From positions 1,314,501 through 1,378,500 of the forward strand of contig NC_079332.1 of assembly GCF_029931775.1 (NCBI RefSeq): 64,000 nt of DNA. The letters are read 5' to 3'. Below, one piece after another: positions 45,034-55,304 of the stretch. This DNA is from Euleptes europaea. Its lineage: Eukaryota; Chordata; Lepidosauria; Squamata; Sphaerodactylidae. The notes beneath the pieces were generated by a model. The model was not told the DNA's origin and made no database searches. It saw only the letters and a list, made by a program, of their open reading frames with translations. Numbering within the stretch: the stretch's first letter is position 1; every line of letters begins with the position of its first letter. The position numbers and the translations under genes were made by a program.

Positions 45034-45276
45034 GGAGGAGGAGGAGGAGGAGGAGGAGGAGGAGGAGGAAGAGGAGGAGGAGGAGAAGAAGAAGAAGAAG
45101 AAGAAGAAGAAGAAGAAGAAGAAGAAGAAGAGAAGGAAGGAAGGAAGGAAGGAAGGAAGGAAGGAAGGAAGGAAGGAAGGAAGGAAGGAAGGAAGGAAGG
45201 AAGGAAGGAAGGAAGGAAGGAAGGAAGGAAGGAAGGAAGGAAGGAAGAAGAGGAAGAAGAAGCAGCAGAAGAAGAG
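45034..45276. repeat. Compound polypurine microsatellite (GGA)n-(GAA)n-(GGAA)n
   Basis: About 240 bp with essentially only G and A on the plus strand: GGA triplets, then GAA triplets, then about 30 GGAA tetramers, then GAAGAA. Translated frames (poly-Glu, KEGR and SFLP repeats) are artefacts. Such tracts can form intramolecular triplexes and are length-unstable. Confidence 0.97.
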
Positions 45277-46635
45277 CTTCCTTTTGCCCGTCCTGAAGAA
45301 TGCACTGGTTTTAGACATCTACTGTTTCCTGGGGTACTATTAAAAAATGTAAATCACAAATTACAAGTCTTGCCTGGAAGGGGAAAAAAGGCTTCCCTAC
45401 CAATTACAGTTAATAGGAGAAAATTAATGTACCAATTAATGTGGCTGCTTTTAAAACTCCATCTAATGTGTTAACCAGTGTTCTTGTCACCCTCGATGTG
45501 GTGAAAACAAGTGGCGCCTCCTCGGGAAGGAAAGGCGCTGGTGAAATGTTGCCTCCCCGATGCTTAAGGTATTTGGCACAAGACGCAACACCTGGGAAAG
45601 GAGGTTATTTAACATTTGAAGGTTCACAGGAACCATAAATCACCAAGTACATGCCAGGCGGGTTGAAAAGGATAGAATACATTCAATTTTACAGTATATT
45701 AAATTTCATCTAATTTGAACATAGGAAGGGACCAGCAAAATAAATGACCAATTTCTGGAGCAGAAATTACCATTTGGCTGGTGCCATTATGAAGCTTCTG
45801 GCATTTCATCATGTCCTTAACATAATATCGCTGGTCTATTGATGCAGAGTTACAATACCAGGCTCGTATGGGGAGGCAGCAAGAGAGTAGAGCAGAGGGG
45901 TGTTCATCCCTCCCCCCAAAACCCCCCCCACCGTCGTTGCTCTGATGTTCTTCCAAAGCTCTTCTGCCCTGGAGATTATAAACAGACTGAAGCAGAAGTA
46001 GATAGGAGTGGAAGGCGCAGGGGCAGGCCTTAAGGAGGGGGGCAGAGCCAGAGATGGGCAGCTCCAGTGCCAACCTGCCAAGAGCAGAAGCCATGGGGGC
46101 TTTGCTTGCTCGGGTCAGGGTGGGTCCCCTCCTGGAATTCCAGCTGCAGGCGAGATCCACAAAACGATTGTGCGGCATTGTGATTGTGATAGGGAGGCCC
46201 CCACGCTTCTATCTTTTCTCAAAACGGGCACAACAGAATTGTTCAGGAGGGCGTTCCTGTCGAGGGAGCAGAGCGGTGGAGTGCTGGATCAGCTCTATTA
46301 GGGATAACGTGTGTGTGTGTGTGTGTGTAGAGGGGGATGTCTTCCATTTCTTCAATCCCAACCCCGTTGCATTATGCCATTTCACTAGGAACTGTTAAAA
46401 GAGTCAAACTTTGTCATATTTTGTAATCTGCTTGCTGATTGACTGAATAGCGTTGTCGTACTAGGAATCTTTTGCTGTTAAATGTAGGTGCTGATATCAT
46501 TCAGATGTTATCATGTTTCATAATCGGCTTACTGATTGACTGGGCAGTTCTATCATACTTGTAATGCAACTTGAGTCTCAGTAAGAAAGCCAGACTGTAA
46601 ATGAAAATAATTGAAGTAAAAAAGAAGAAGAAAGA
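45277..46635. other. Unique AT-richer sequence
   Basis: Positions 45320-45840 are AT-rich with GTTAATAGGAGAAAATTAATG. A GT run lies at 46308-46328. Positions 46415-46620 hold two related segments (GCTTGCTGATTGACTGAATAG and GGCTTACTGATTGACTGGGC) and a TGAGTCTCAGTAAGAAAGCC end like a SINE/LINE 3' tail. Family unknown. Confidence 0.35.
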
Positions 46636-46764
46636 AGCAGATGATGAGAGGGAACACATCTTGGTCATCTTCTGGGTGTGTAGTGGAGGTCACTGGGGGT
46701 GTGGGGGGTTGGACTGGATGACCCTGGTGGTCCCTTCCAACTCTATGATTCTATGGTTCTATAA
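46636..46764 (+). mobile_element. CR1 LINE 3' end, copy 7, short
   Basis: CAGATGATGAGAGGGAACAC to CTATGATTCTATGGTTCTAT. Only the 3'UTR remains. Confidence 0.9.
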
Positions 46765-46901
46765 GACCTGAGTCTGGGCACTCCCACCTCTCAAGCCTCC
46801 TGACCCGCCCTGTAAAGTCTGATGCCCCCGATTCTTTCTTTGCATTATTTGTGGGATGCCTCATACATTGTTTTACACCCCCTAATCCACCTTCTTCCCT
46901 G

Positions 46902-47166
46902 ACCCTGGCTACTATTTGGATGGGAATAATACCAGGGAATCAAGGAATCATACCAGGGTCGTGACGTGGAGGCAGGTAATGGCCAACCACCTGGGAACGT
47001 CTCTTGCCTTGAGAACTCCTCCGGGTCATAGAATCATAGAGTTGGCAGGGACCACCAAGGTCATCTAGTCCAACCCCCTGAACAATGCAGGAAATTCACA
47101 ACCACCTTTCCTACACACCCCCAGTGACCATAAATCAGCTGTGACTTGACTGCACACACACACACA
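46902..47166 (+). mobile_element. 5S-derived SINE, old copy split by a CR1
   Basis: Left piece: GGCTACTATTTGGATGGGAA to GTCTCTTGCCTTGAGAACTCC. Right piece: ATAAATCAGCTGTGACTTG followed by a CA tail. The order matches the copy at 41637 once the CR1 is removed. Confidence 0.82.
47026..47129 (-). mobile_element. CR1 LINE 3' end, copy 8, nested in a 5S SINE
   Basis: Reverse fragment: TCATAGAATCATAGAGTTGG to CACCCCCAGTGACC, only the CR1 3'UTR. Confidence 0.9.
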
Positions 47167-49241
47167 AAATCCACCTTGAGTCTCAATGAGAAGGGTAGGC
47201 TATAAATAAAGCAAATAGACAAAATAAATAACAGCAGGCCCTGGAAATTCCTATTGGGGGGGTCAGTAAAGGTCTGTCTTCTCAGCACACGCCTCAGGCC
47301 ATGGGGATTGGATGCCTTTCACGTGCAACCCGCCCCACTCGCCCGCGCGCGCTCTCTCTCTCTGTGCTGCTCCCATCACTCACCATCTGCGGCAGCCACA
47401 AATCTGAGCGCAAATAAAAACTATGTTTAGTTTGCAAAACAGGAGCCTGGTATTTCCATCGCGTAAAGTTCATTGTTCTGGCTGGCTTGCTATTATAGTG
47501 GCGATATATTAGAGGGAAGCCATCGCAGCTGGCTGAACCCCATTCCGAATGACAGGGGAAACGGCACCGCTTGGAGGGCGGAGGGTGGGGAGAGCAAAAG
47601 AACACAAGCAGAGCCCCGCCACAGCAGACAGGCCAAAGCAACCGGGCACCCCAAAGCGCAAGTGACCGGGGACAAAAGGTGCAACAGGGAAAGGTGCAAA
47701 AAGTAAAGTCGAAGAACAATCCCTCCTCCCCCACAAACAACTTAACTTTTCCAGTCTGTTCCCACATAATACTCCTCTCTATTAAAAGGAAATAATGTTT
47801 TTCTCCAGGCCAGTTGGCAACCACTGTCAAGAGAGTAGGTTTTCCTACAGTCGCTTGTTCCGACTGAAAAGGTTGGTGCCTGAGGCCTGTAGAACATGGA
47901 AAACCCCTGCTTTCCAAGGCCAAGCTGACGGTGACGCAGAAAGAGAAGGGTGGGCGGGAGACAATTCGCAGGTGCAAGGAGGGGGGGGTATCCATCAGCC
48001 CTTTGCTTCCTGTCTCAGAGATATTGCCTACTGCTTGTTCAGATAGTGATGGAGAATCCTCAATGCTGGGGCCAAGTCCTGGAGCAGTTTGGAAGGTCAG
48101 CAGAAGGGAAGAGTTCCCGGCTGACGCCGCCTTCCCTCTTCGTTCCGGGATTATTTGGCCACTGCAGAGAGCCATCTAGACGAAACTTTTAGAGTCTCTC
48201 TTAAACGTTTAATCCAAGGCTTGGGATTGTCTCCTAGCCTAATCATAACAAATGTTTTTAAAATGTATCTTAATGTGGTATTGAATTGATCGTTGGACGG
48301 CTGTTTAAACATCTGGTGGAGGGCTGGGGGGCACAGCAGGGGAGCGCCAGGAAATCATTTCCGCGTGGAAGATGTCGGCACCAAACTCTTTCTTCCCTTT
48401 GCCTCAAGAGCATTCCACCTTGCCTTGGTAACACCCACCGTTAATGGTGCTTAATGGTGCCTGTAATTGGTGTCTCGAGTTATTCAAAAGTAAATTTACT
48501 AGAAAATAATTAGCAATTTTATAGTTCACTACTTCTTCATTTTGTTGATTAAAAAAAAATCCCACTGGCATTTATCAGATGGCACAATAGTGTGAGTCTG
48601 GGGGGAAACGGTTTCTCCGGACCCCCTGGAGGGGGATCCCTGCCCCCCAGCACAGACGTCCACAACCCACTTTTCTATGCATCAAAATGGGGTGGGGGTT
48701 TGTAGGCTTCCTTTCTGAATGGAACTGCTTTAGTTTCTGGAACACCTCCCTTTCAGCCAGGAAACAGAAACATTGAGGCCTGGCATGGCACGGTTCACCC
48801 CTCAAGCTCCCATCTTGCCTGGGGCAAGGCGGTCAGAATTGATCTTTGGCCAGAACCAGGAAAGGAACAGAAGGGTCTTCTTGTTGAGCCAGAAGAACCG
48901 AGTTCAAATTTGCGCTCAGTGGCTGGCCCTTGGCCCAATCTCAGGGTCACAACAGATGAGCTCCGTGATTAGGGCTTCCTCACACCCAGGAGGCCAATTT
49001 AGAGGGGTTTAACTCTCAAATCCTCCCCCCTTGTGGATTTGCTGGTCAAAACTGACCCCCCACCCACCCACCCGCTGATGCTGGCTTGCAGAAGAAAAAG
49101 GCAGCCACCTACTGACTGGCAAAAGCACACAGAAAGAGAAGAGTTACCCCCCCTTCCCTATCTCCCCAGCGTCCCAATCAGCGTTTTCCCATAATGTTGG
49201 CAGGATCCAGCCACACACCCCTCAGCATCTCACCTCCTCAC
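47167..49241. other. Unique sequence with candidate regulatory islands
   Basis: Positions 47167-47230 resemble a SINE/LINE tail (CTTGAGTCTCAATGAGAAGG, GGCTATAAATAAAGC). Positions 47390-47480 and 48180-48600 (GTTTAATCCAAGGC, CCTAATCATAACAAATG, GAAAATAATTAGCAATTTTA) are AT-rich, CNE-like islands. A 293-codon minus frame at 47294-48175 has no recognisable domain and is not called. Confidence 0.38.
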
Positions 49242-49449
49242 TAGGGTTGCCAACCTCCAGGCACTAGCTGGAGATCTCCTGCTATTACAACTTATCTCCA
49301 GCCAATGGAGGTCAGTTCCCCTGGAGAAAATGGCTGCTTTGGCCATTGGATTCTATGGCATTGAAGGCCTCCCCTCTCCAAACCCTGCCCTCCTCAGACT
49401 CCGCCCCAAAAATCTCCAGGTATTTCCCAACCTGGAGCTGGCAACCCTA
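49242..49449 (+). mobile_element. hAT-like MITE copy 14, subfamily B
   Basis: TAGGGTTGCCAACCTCC start. The right part carries the variant ATCTCCAGGTATTTCCCAAC then GGAGCTGGCAACCCTA. Flanks CTCCTCAC and TTCCTCAG match at 6 of 8. Confidence 0.92.
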
Positions 49450-51705
49450 TTCCTCAGCCCAGCTGGCCTCTTGTTTTTTTGGGGGGGGGGGGAGAGACAC
49501 CCTGCCTCGACCTCTTCGCAAGACTGATGCGCCATTCCCTGTTCTCCTGGATCTCCCCCCCACAACCCACCTCCCTGTGGCACAGAAGCCAAGAGGATGA
49601 ACCCCAAGGGGAATCTCAGAGCAGTTGCCACATTTTGGAGGCCCCATCTTTAACTTGTACTTCTCTGGGAACGGGTCTGAGAGAGAGACAGAGAGACACA
49701 AAGAGAGACCCTTTTGGTTGAGAAAAACCACAAAGCAACTGTTGAAAAGGCAGCAGGGGCCGCCCCCCCCCCCCCCCCAGGAATGGAGCAGAGCGTTGCA
49801 GTTGTTTGCAAGGTTTTTATTATGAAGAAGAGCGGCAGGGCTCCAGGTTCACACATTGCATTTCCCTAACTTCCAGGCCAAGGGTGACGACACAGACAGG
49901 CAGGGGTGTGTGTGTGTATGTGTGTGTGACAAGCAGGGAGGCAGCGTAGCGGCGGAGCTGGGAGGGGGCCCCACGAATCCTTCCCGTTGCCCGCCTCTGA
50001 ACGATTAGATCCCCAGCTTTCCAGGACAATAAATCATCCTGTCTCTGTGAGTAGAAAATTAAATATAATTTATGCTTTGCTAATTGAAATCAAACACAAA
50101 ATTCAATCTTTTGTGTGCAGGAGAAGGCTGACATTTGAATAGGGGAGACGACAAGAGAGAGAGAGAAAGAGAGAGAGGGTGCCAAGACTGCATTTTCTCT
50201 GAGCTGGCAACTTCCTCAGAAGACAATTGTCCTGCCCTGCAAATGCACAGGGTTAGAGCTGAGGACCTGCGGGTGGGTGAGTGGGTGGGTGGGTGAGTGG
50301 GGGGCCTTGCCCCCAAACAGGCTGGCTCTTCCTCCTCTGTGCATCCAACCCTGGGAAATCTCCATCAGTGCAGTCCCACTCCAAGAAAGCCCTGTGCTTG
50401 GGAGGAACGCTCGGTTTCCTGACAGCCGCTCGTAGGCTCTTGCTGCCAGCCCTGAAGCAGCCCCGCTTCCGCACCACGCCTTCCTCTCACTTCCGCCCTC
50501 CCAGTCTCAGTGGCTCAGGTAGGCCTTATCAAAAATAAACCTCTGAAAATATGGCGAGGGGTGCAAGATGCATGTAGCGGCTGTTCTCCCCCAACCCCGT
50601 CGAGAAAACCACGTCCGTCTCTCACAGAAAGGGCGCCCTGAAGAGGTGGCGTTTCTCAGAAACCCTTGCCAAGACATATCCGGTCATCCTTCCTTCCTCT
50701 CCGAATGCGCCAAGACACAGGCTGGGTTCTGCCAGGACGGCCCAGAGATGACGTGTCCTGGGGGCATCCTCCGTTGCTCTTGGAACGTGGGAGAGGTGAT
50801 TGTACTTCTTCCAGGTGCAAAAAAGGAGCTTTGGCTACCCGCTTGTGGCAGAACATGTCGTGTGGATCTCCGGCTGGGGAAGTCAGACACTCCTCCAGCT
50901 TCAAGCAGATTCTGAGCTACGGGGAAGAAAAGGCAGGAATGAAAGGGTGGCGGGGCTTTCGGCTCAGGGCCCCCGCTGGGCCTTTCTTATGCTCTTATGT
51001 GTGTGTGTTTGCTCTGTGGGGAGGGGGGGAGATGAACAGAAAGGTCTGGTTTGCAAACAGTGGCACGGCGGCCGTGCGGGGGCCAGCCTCCCTTCTGCCG
51101 TGGACTCTGCGGGGGGCTCGGCATGGGAGATCTTGGCTGGGGGGCTCTGGGATCCCCTGGGGAAGTCTGCTGCTGGCAAAGGCTGAGGGGCCCCAGTCAG
51201 TCAGTCAATGAGGAATCCTGGTTTGGGTGCGATTTAAAAAACTAACCCTACTTCCTGAATCCATTCATCGCTGAAAATTGCATTGCAGAACGCCATGCGA
51301 TTCCCATTCAGCAGAAGAAATGACAGTTTCAATAACTTGTGAAACAATTTACAGTCAGAGCTGGTGCATATTTCCAATTGTCACGTAATAGTGATTTCTA
51401 GGTTTGGAGGTTGGTGAGGAAAGAGCTCCGTGCTGGATCCTGTCTCTATACCTCACTGAGCAACGAGGGACGTGTGTGGAGACCCCCGGGTCCTGGGGCC
51501 CGGCCAGCCGGCCCACATGTGACAAACGCCTTTCCCACCCAGGCCCCAGTGCTGGAGGGTCCTGCCTGGCCCTTGAACCCCTGAAGGGGGTTGGAGCCCC
51601 CTGTGTTTCTCAGCCTGGGGGTGTTTCGGTGGCTGGATGCCAAGCAGAGCCCCTCTGGAAAAGGGTGGGGGTCACTTGATGAGTTCACTACACAGACCCA
51701 GCAAC
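49450..51705. other. 3'UTR and/or downstream flank of HS3ST4, unique sequence
   Basis: Positions 50025-50135 and 51230-51410 are AT-rich and CNE-like (ATTAAATATAATTTATGC; CAATAACTTGTGAAACAATT; CACGTAATAGTGATTTC). A GA run lies at 50151-50176 and a (GTGGG)n-like run at 50268-50302. A long C run lies at 49764-49780. Frames at 50666-51211 lack domains. Confidence 0.4.
49816..49821 (-). terminator. HS3ST4: Candidate polyadenylation signal for HS3ST4
   Basis: The minus strand reads AATAAA here, about 2.6 kb past the stop codon, with a G-rich stretch 40-55 bases further on. It is the first canonical AATAAA I noticed in the transcript direction. Without RNA data this is a guess. Confidence 0.25.
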
Positions 51706-52100
51706 AGCCAGTTTGGCGTAGTGGGTGAAATGGTGGGAGTTGGGATGCTGGGTAACCTGGGCTCGAATCTCCACATCTGTCATGGGAGCTCGCTGGGTGA
51801 CCTTGGGCCCATCACAACTCTCAGCCTAGCCTACCTCACAGGGGCTGTTGTGAGGAAATGGAGGAGGGGAGAATGATGTTCTAAATGCCACTTTGAATCT
51901 CAACTGGGGAGAAAGGTAAAGGTCCCCTTTGCAAGCGCCGGGTCATTCCTGACCCATGGGGTGACATCACATCCTGACGTTTCCTAGGCAGACTTTGTTT
52001 ACGGGGTGGTTTGCCAGTGCCTTCCCCAGTCGTCTTCCCTTCACCCCTAGCAAGCTGGGTACTCTGGGGAGAAAAGCAGGATATAAATAAATTCATAAAT
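51706..52100 (+). mobile_element. Sauria-type SINE, split by another repeat
   Basis: tRNA-like head GCCAGTTTGGCGTAGTGG, GGTGACCTTGGGCCCATC, GCCTAGCCTACCTCACAGGG and GGAGGGGAGAATGATGTTC, then (after the insert) CTGGGGAGAAAAGCAGG and the ATATAAATAAATTC tail. It lies in the presumed 3'UTR, antisense to the gene. Confidence 0.88.
51915..52063 (-). mobile_element. Second SINE-like repeat nested in the Sauria SINE
   Basis: GTAAAGGTCCCCTTTGCAAG, CCGGGTCATTCCTGACCC and GGTGGTTTGCCAGTGCC to AGCAAGCTGGGTACT match a squamate repeat recalled as a SINE read in reverse; its head end is missing. CTGGGGAGAAA at 51904-51914 and 52064-52074 is the target duplication. Confidence 0.85.
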
Positions 52101-52434
52101 GCAATTGCAAGTATGTGGGATGGGGTCCAGCTGCAGAAACATTCCCAGCTGTCTCCAAGTTAAGACGACTGCTCGGAACGGGCAGATAAAAAGGAATTCT
52201 GGCCCCTTTTTGGGGGGGGGGCAGAAAAAGAAACCCCCAGAAATGAGCTCAGTGTCACCCAAGAACAGAGTCCCCTGCAGTTGCCAATTCGCAGCTGGCC
52301 TTTCCTTCCCTTGCTTTGATGGAGAGCTCTGCAAGGCGGAACTGCAGGCCTCGCAGGAAGCTCCCCTTTCTCTTCGGATAAAGCAACTTACCCTTGGGTA
52401 GGAGACGCCATCCCTGGCACGCTCCCCTCCGGCC
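52101..52434 (-). other. HS3ST4: HS3ST4 3'UTR, proximal part
   Basis: Sequence directly after the stop codon in the transcript direction. No repeat is seen until the SINE at 52100. A G/C homopolymer lies near 52211. No AATAAA on the minus strand in this piece, so the transcript should run further. Confidence 0.6.
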
Positions 52435-53071
52435 TCACTTCTCGCCCTCTTCCTGCTCCCACTGGAAATCCTCGCCCGTCATTTGGTAAAACATGACATT
52501 GAAGGGCTTGTAAAATTTCCGCAGCCTCTGGATCACGCTCGGGTCTATTTTGGGATGAGTCCGGCCCTTGGACTTGCCGAGGCACCGTGGGGCGCTGCTG
52601 TCCTCGGGCTTCTTGAGGCAGGGGAACCCCTTGGTCTGATTGAAATAGAAATACTTCTCCGTCACGACCCTCTTGAGGCCCAGGAAGTCCTGCACCTTGG
52701 CCATCTCCCCCGCCGGGTCTTCGATGAGCCGCTCGCCACTGACAAAGTGGATCTGCGAGAGAGGGAAGTACTGGAGCCAGCTCTCCAGGTGCAGCGCGTA
52801 GATCCCGATGCGGATGGCGCTCCAGGAGGCGTCGATCAGGCCCAGCGTTCGGTTCTTGAAGGCCAACACCTCGAAGGTGGGGATGTCCGGCTTCTTGGAG
52901 AGGGTCTGGGTGTAGTCCGAGATGGCCCGCGTCACGGGGTCGCGCACCACCACGATCAGCTTGGCGTCTTTGGCCATGGAGTAGATCCTCTGGGGGGCCT
53001 CGCTGGTAACGAAGTAGCTGGGGGTCTTCTCCATGGTGAGCTGCCCTTCGAGGGTCGGGGGCATCACCTCC
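52435..53071 (-). CDS. HS3ST4: Heparan sulfate glucosamine 3-O-sulfotransferase 4, terminal coding exon
   Basis: Encodes the last 211 residues plus one base of a split codon (phase-2 intron) and a TGA stop. Residues from the exon start: EKTPSYF (14-20) holds the lysine known in 3-OSTs as catalytic; [16 protein letters not shown] (38-53) is the PAPS 3'-phosphate site with Arg43 and Ser51; Cys151 and Cys163 bracket the conserved disulfide loop before GKSKGRTHP (165-173); NRT and NQT are N-glycosylation sites. The enzyme would transfer sulfate from PAPS to the 3-OH of glucosamine in heparan sulfate, in the Golgi as a type II membrane protein. The cytoplasmic tail, membrane anchor, 5'-phosphosulfate loop and the EPHFFD-type catalytic residues belong to exon 1, outside the window. 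The end QWEQEEGEK and [14 protein letters not shown] fit HS3ST4 better than HS3ST2, 3A/3B or 6, from memory of the paralogues. The frame is intact. Antisense frames across it are shadows. Confidence 0.95.
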
Positions 53072-53108
53072 CTGCAAGGCAAGAGAAGTTGGGAAAGGGG
53101 TTAGAGCT
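53072..53108 (-). promoter_or_regulatory. HS3ST4: Splice acceptor, polypyrimidine tract and branch site of the HS3ST4 exon
   Basis: Read on the minus strand: GCTCTAACCCC, then CCCAACTTCTCTTGCCTTGCAG, then the exon. The AG is at 53073-53072. CTAAC puts a likely branch adenosine at 53101 or 53102, about 30 nt from the exon, a normal distance. A CR1 begins just beyond. Confidence 0.85.
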
Positions 53109-53647
53109 GATGCCAGAGGAGGGCAACCGAGATGGTGAGGGGTCTGGAGACCAAGTCCTATGAGGAAAGGTTGAAGGAGCTGGGGATGTTTAGCCTGAAG
53201 AGGAGAAGACTGAAAGGGGATATGATAACCATCTTCAAGTACTTGAAGGGCTGTCATATAGAGGAAGGTGCCGAGTTGTTTTCTGTTGCCCCAGAAAGTT
53301 GGACCAGAACCAATGGGTTGAAATTAAATCAAAAGAGTTTCCGTCTAGACATTAGGAAGAATTTCCTAACAGTTACAGGGGTACCTTGGTGAAACAGGCT
53401 TCCTCAGGAGGTGGTGAGCTCTCCTTCCCTGGAGGTTTTTAAGAAGAAGTTAGATGGCCATCTGTCAGCAATGCTGATTCTATGGCCTTAGGCAGATCAT
53501 GAGAGGGAGGGCACCTTGGCCATCTTCTGGGTATGGAGTAGGGGTCACTGGGGGTGTGTGGGAGAGGTAGTTGTGAAATTCCTGCATTGTGCAGGGGGTT
53601 GGTCTAGATGACCCTGGTGGTCCCTTCCAACTCTATGGTTCTATGAT
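53109..53647 (+). mobile_element. CR1 LINE 3' end, copy 9, antisense in the HS3ST4 intron
   Basis: CCAGAGGAGGGCAACCGAGATGG start, ORF2 C-terminal region (MFSLKRRRLKGDM, LDIRKNFLT) and terminus CTATGGTTCTATGAT. One of the two longest CR1 pieces here. It lies about 38 bp from the exon. Confidence 0.94.
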
Positions 53648-55304
53648 ACCGACTTCCCACCTAGGAAGGTAGCAGCAGAAGCGTAGCGGAAGCAGAGAGG
53701 CAGCCCTGTGGAGTGGGGAAGAGGGACGCCTCTGGCTTTTTGGCTCCCGGGCACAGCAAGGGTTAACACCACTGGTCCCAGGAAGCCATTATGCAGTCAA
53801 TTTGCCATCGGCATATGTAGACAAAAGTTAATTGACAATAAACCTGTCCCGTACCTGCCGGAGCAGCAGCCATCTGCTCAATTAAGTCTCTTCACTTCAG
53901 AGCCTTGTACCAAAGTGGTACATTTAGGATTACACAAGACCTCTTTGTTAGGATGACATGCTTTTAAATGTCTCCGCTAATAAAACATAATACAGACGCA
54001 GATCCCCTGCCTCTCGTCCCATAATTAAATTTATTTACTATCTTGCGTGCAAGGAGGAACGACGACTTCTCTTTTATCTCAAATTCACATGCGCCGTCAA
54101 TAATTAACTGCGTCGGGGTTTTGAGTTTCCCAGGCAAGAGCCTTTTATTAGACAGGAGAAGCAGGACTGCCTGCCTGCTGCTGATGGCGTCCATGGGCAG
54201 CCGCCCACCCTGGGCAGCGAGCCTGCGCATCAGACCGTGGGCGTCAGAGGGAATGGGCAGGGCGGGGGTGACGGAGGCTGTGGCCGTTGAGAGGACAGAC
54301 AAGTCGACCCATGGAGAGGGGGATTAACGGTCCCAGAGAGTGGGGGGGTATGCATCCAAAGAGGGATTCTGCAGGCAGGGAGGTGGGTATTGTAGGGTGC
54401 CTTCCCACCCCACCCCACCCCATGCCAGGCCTGGCTCTCTTGCTCTCTGCCCAGCTCCCAGCACTCCTGAATAAAGAGAAAGCACCAGATGGGCAGAAAA
54501 GGCCCTTGTGGGGCCTCGAGCCCCTCACGGCTTTCTTCCTTCTAACTTGCCTGTGGTCGGTCGCTGGTAATTCTGGTTTGTCAGATATGTGATTGTTGGG
54601 TGCCTGCAACCCCAGATTTGGAAGCCAGCAGGGCCCAGAGAGGGCTGCCCCTTGGCACTCCTGCTGCCCATCTGCCTGGCTAGGCTCAGAGGCTGGTCCA
54701 CCTGGATGTGCCAGGGCAGGGGGACACACTCAGTGGGCTTGGCAGACCCTCCTCCCTCTGGCCCAGGTGGGTGCCAGGTCAGCAGCTCCAAGAGCTACAC
54801 AGAGTCTCTGCCCTTGACGCAAGCGGGAAAACCTGGCGAAATGGTTCCCCTCGGGCTGGAACAGGCCACGTCCGTGCTCCAGAGCGGCAGGCAGGCGTTA
54901 TTTATCTGTGAACAGCAGGCGATCCGTCTCTCTCCCATCCACGGCTGCTGCGGAAGAGGCTGCCTCTGAAATCACCTCTGGGGTGGGGGGAAGGTGCTTG
55001 AATAATGGCTCTTAACTGCCAGCTTCAAACAAGCTCTTAATTTTGAAAGGAGGCGTTTTACAAATTTGTGAATTTGCATGTTGCCAATCCCCCCCTTGTG
55101 GCTTGTTTAAATCCAGATTATCCTGTTTATTCCTCAGCCACAGCTGCCATTTATCTCTGCACAGGCAGCCTCTTCGTTACGGGCGGGCAGTTTCCTGCCA
55201 TCTAGCCCCAAAAGGCACCTTTCTTAATCGTGTCTTGTTGCCTGTGCCATGAAAGGGAAGAAGACCCAAGCGGCGCGGACAGGCCAGAGACAGCCCACTT
55301 TCCT
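53648..55304. other. Unique intronic sequence with AT-rich islands
   Basis: Positions 53760-54140 (CAAAAGTTAATTGACAATAA, CTGCTCAATTAAGTC, CAATAATTAACTGC) and 55020-55160, which has an octamer at 55072-55079, are candidate regulatory islands. Positions 54160-55010 are GC-rich and featureless. Confidence 0.4.

Noticed and set aside
44818-45474. Low-complexity frames (poly-Glu, SFLP and KEGR repeats)
   Set aside because: They arise wholly from the polypurine microsatellite.
47294-48175. 293-codon minus-strand open frame
   Set aside because: No recognisable domain, no splice or promoter context, and overlapped by frames on the other strand. GC-rich chance frame is the simpler reading.
1514-49600. 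Recurrent peptides such as MALKSLPSPNPALLRLRPKN
   Set aside because: They are translations of the hAT-like MITE in one frame, repeated because the element is repeated.
52483-53163. 226-codon plus-strand open frame over the HS3ST4 exon
   Set aside because: It is the antisense shadow of a GC-rich coding exon and runs into the CR1. It has no domain of its own.
52388-53257. 289-codon minus-strand frame overlapping the exon
   Set aside because: Wrong frame relative to the sulfotransferase motifs and crosses the splice acceptor and the CR1.
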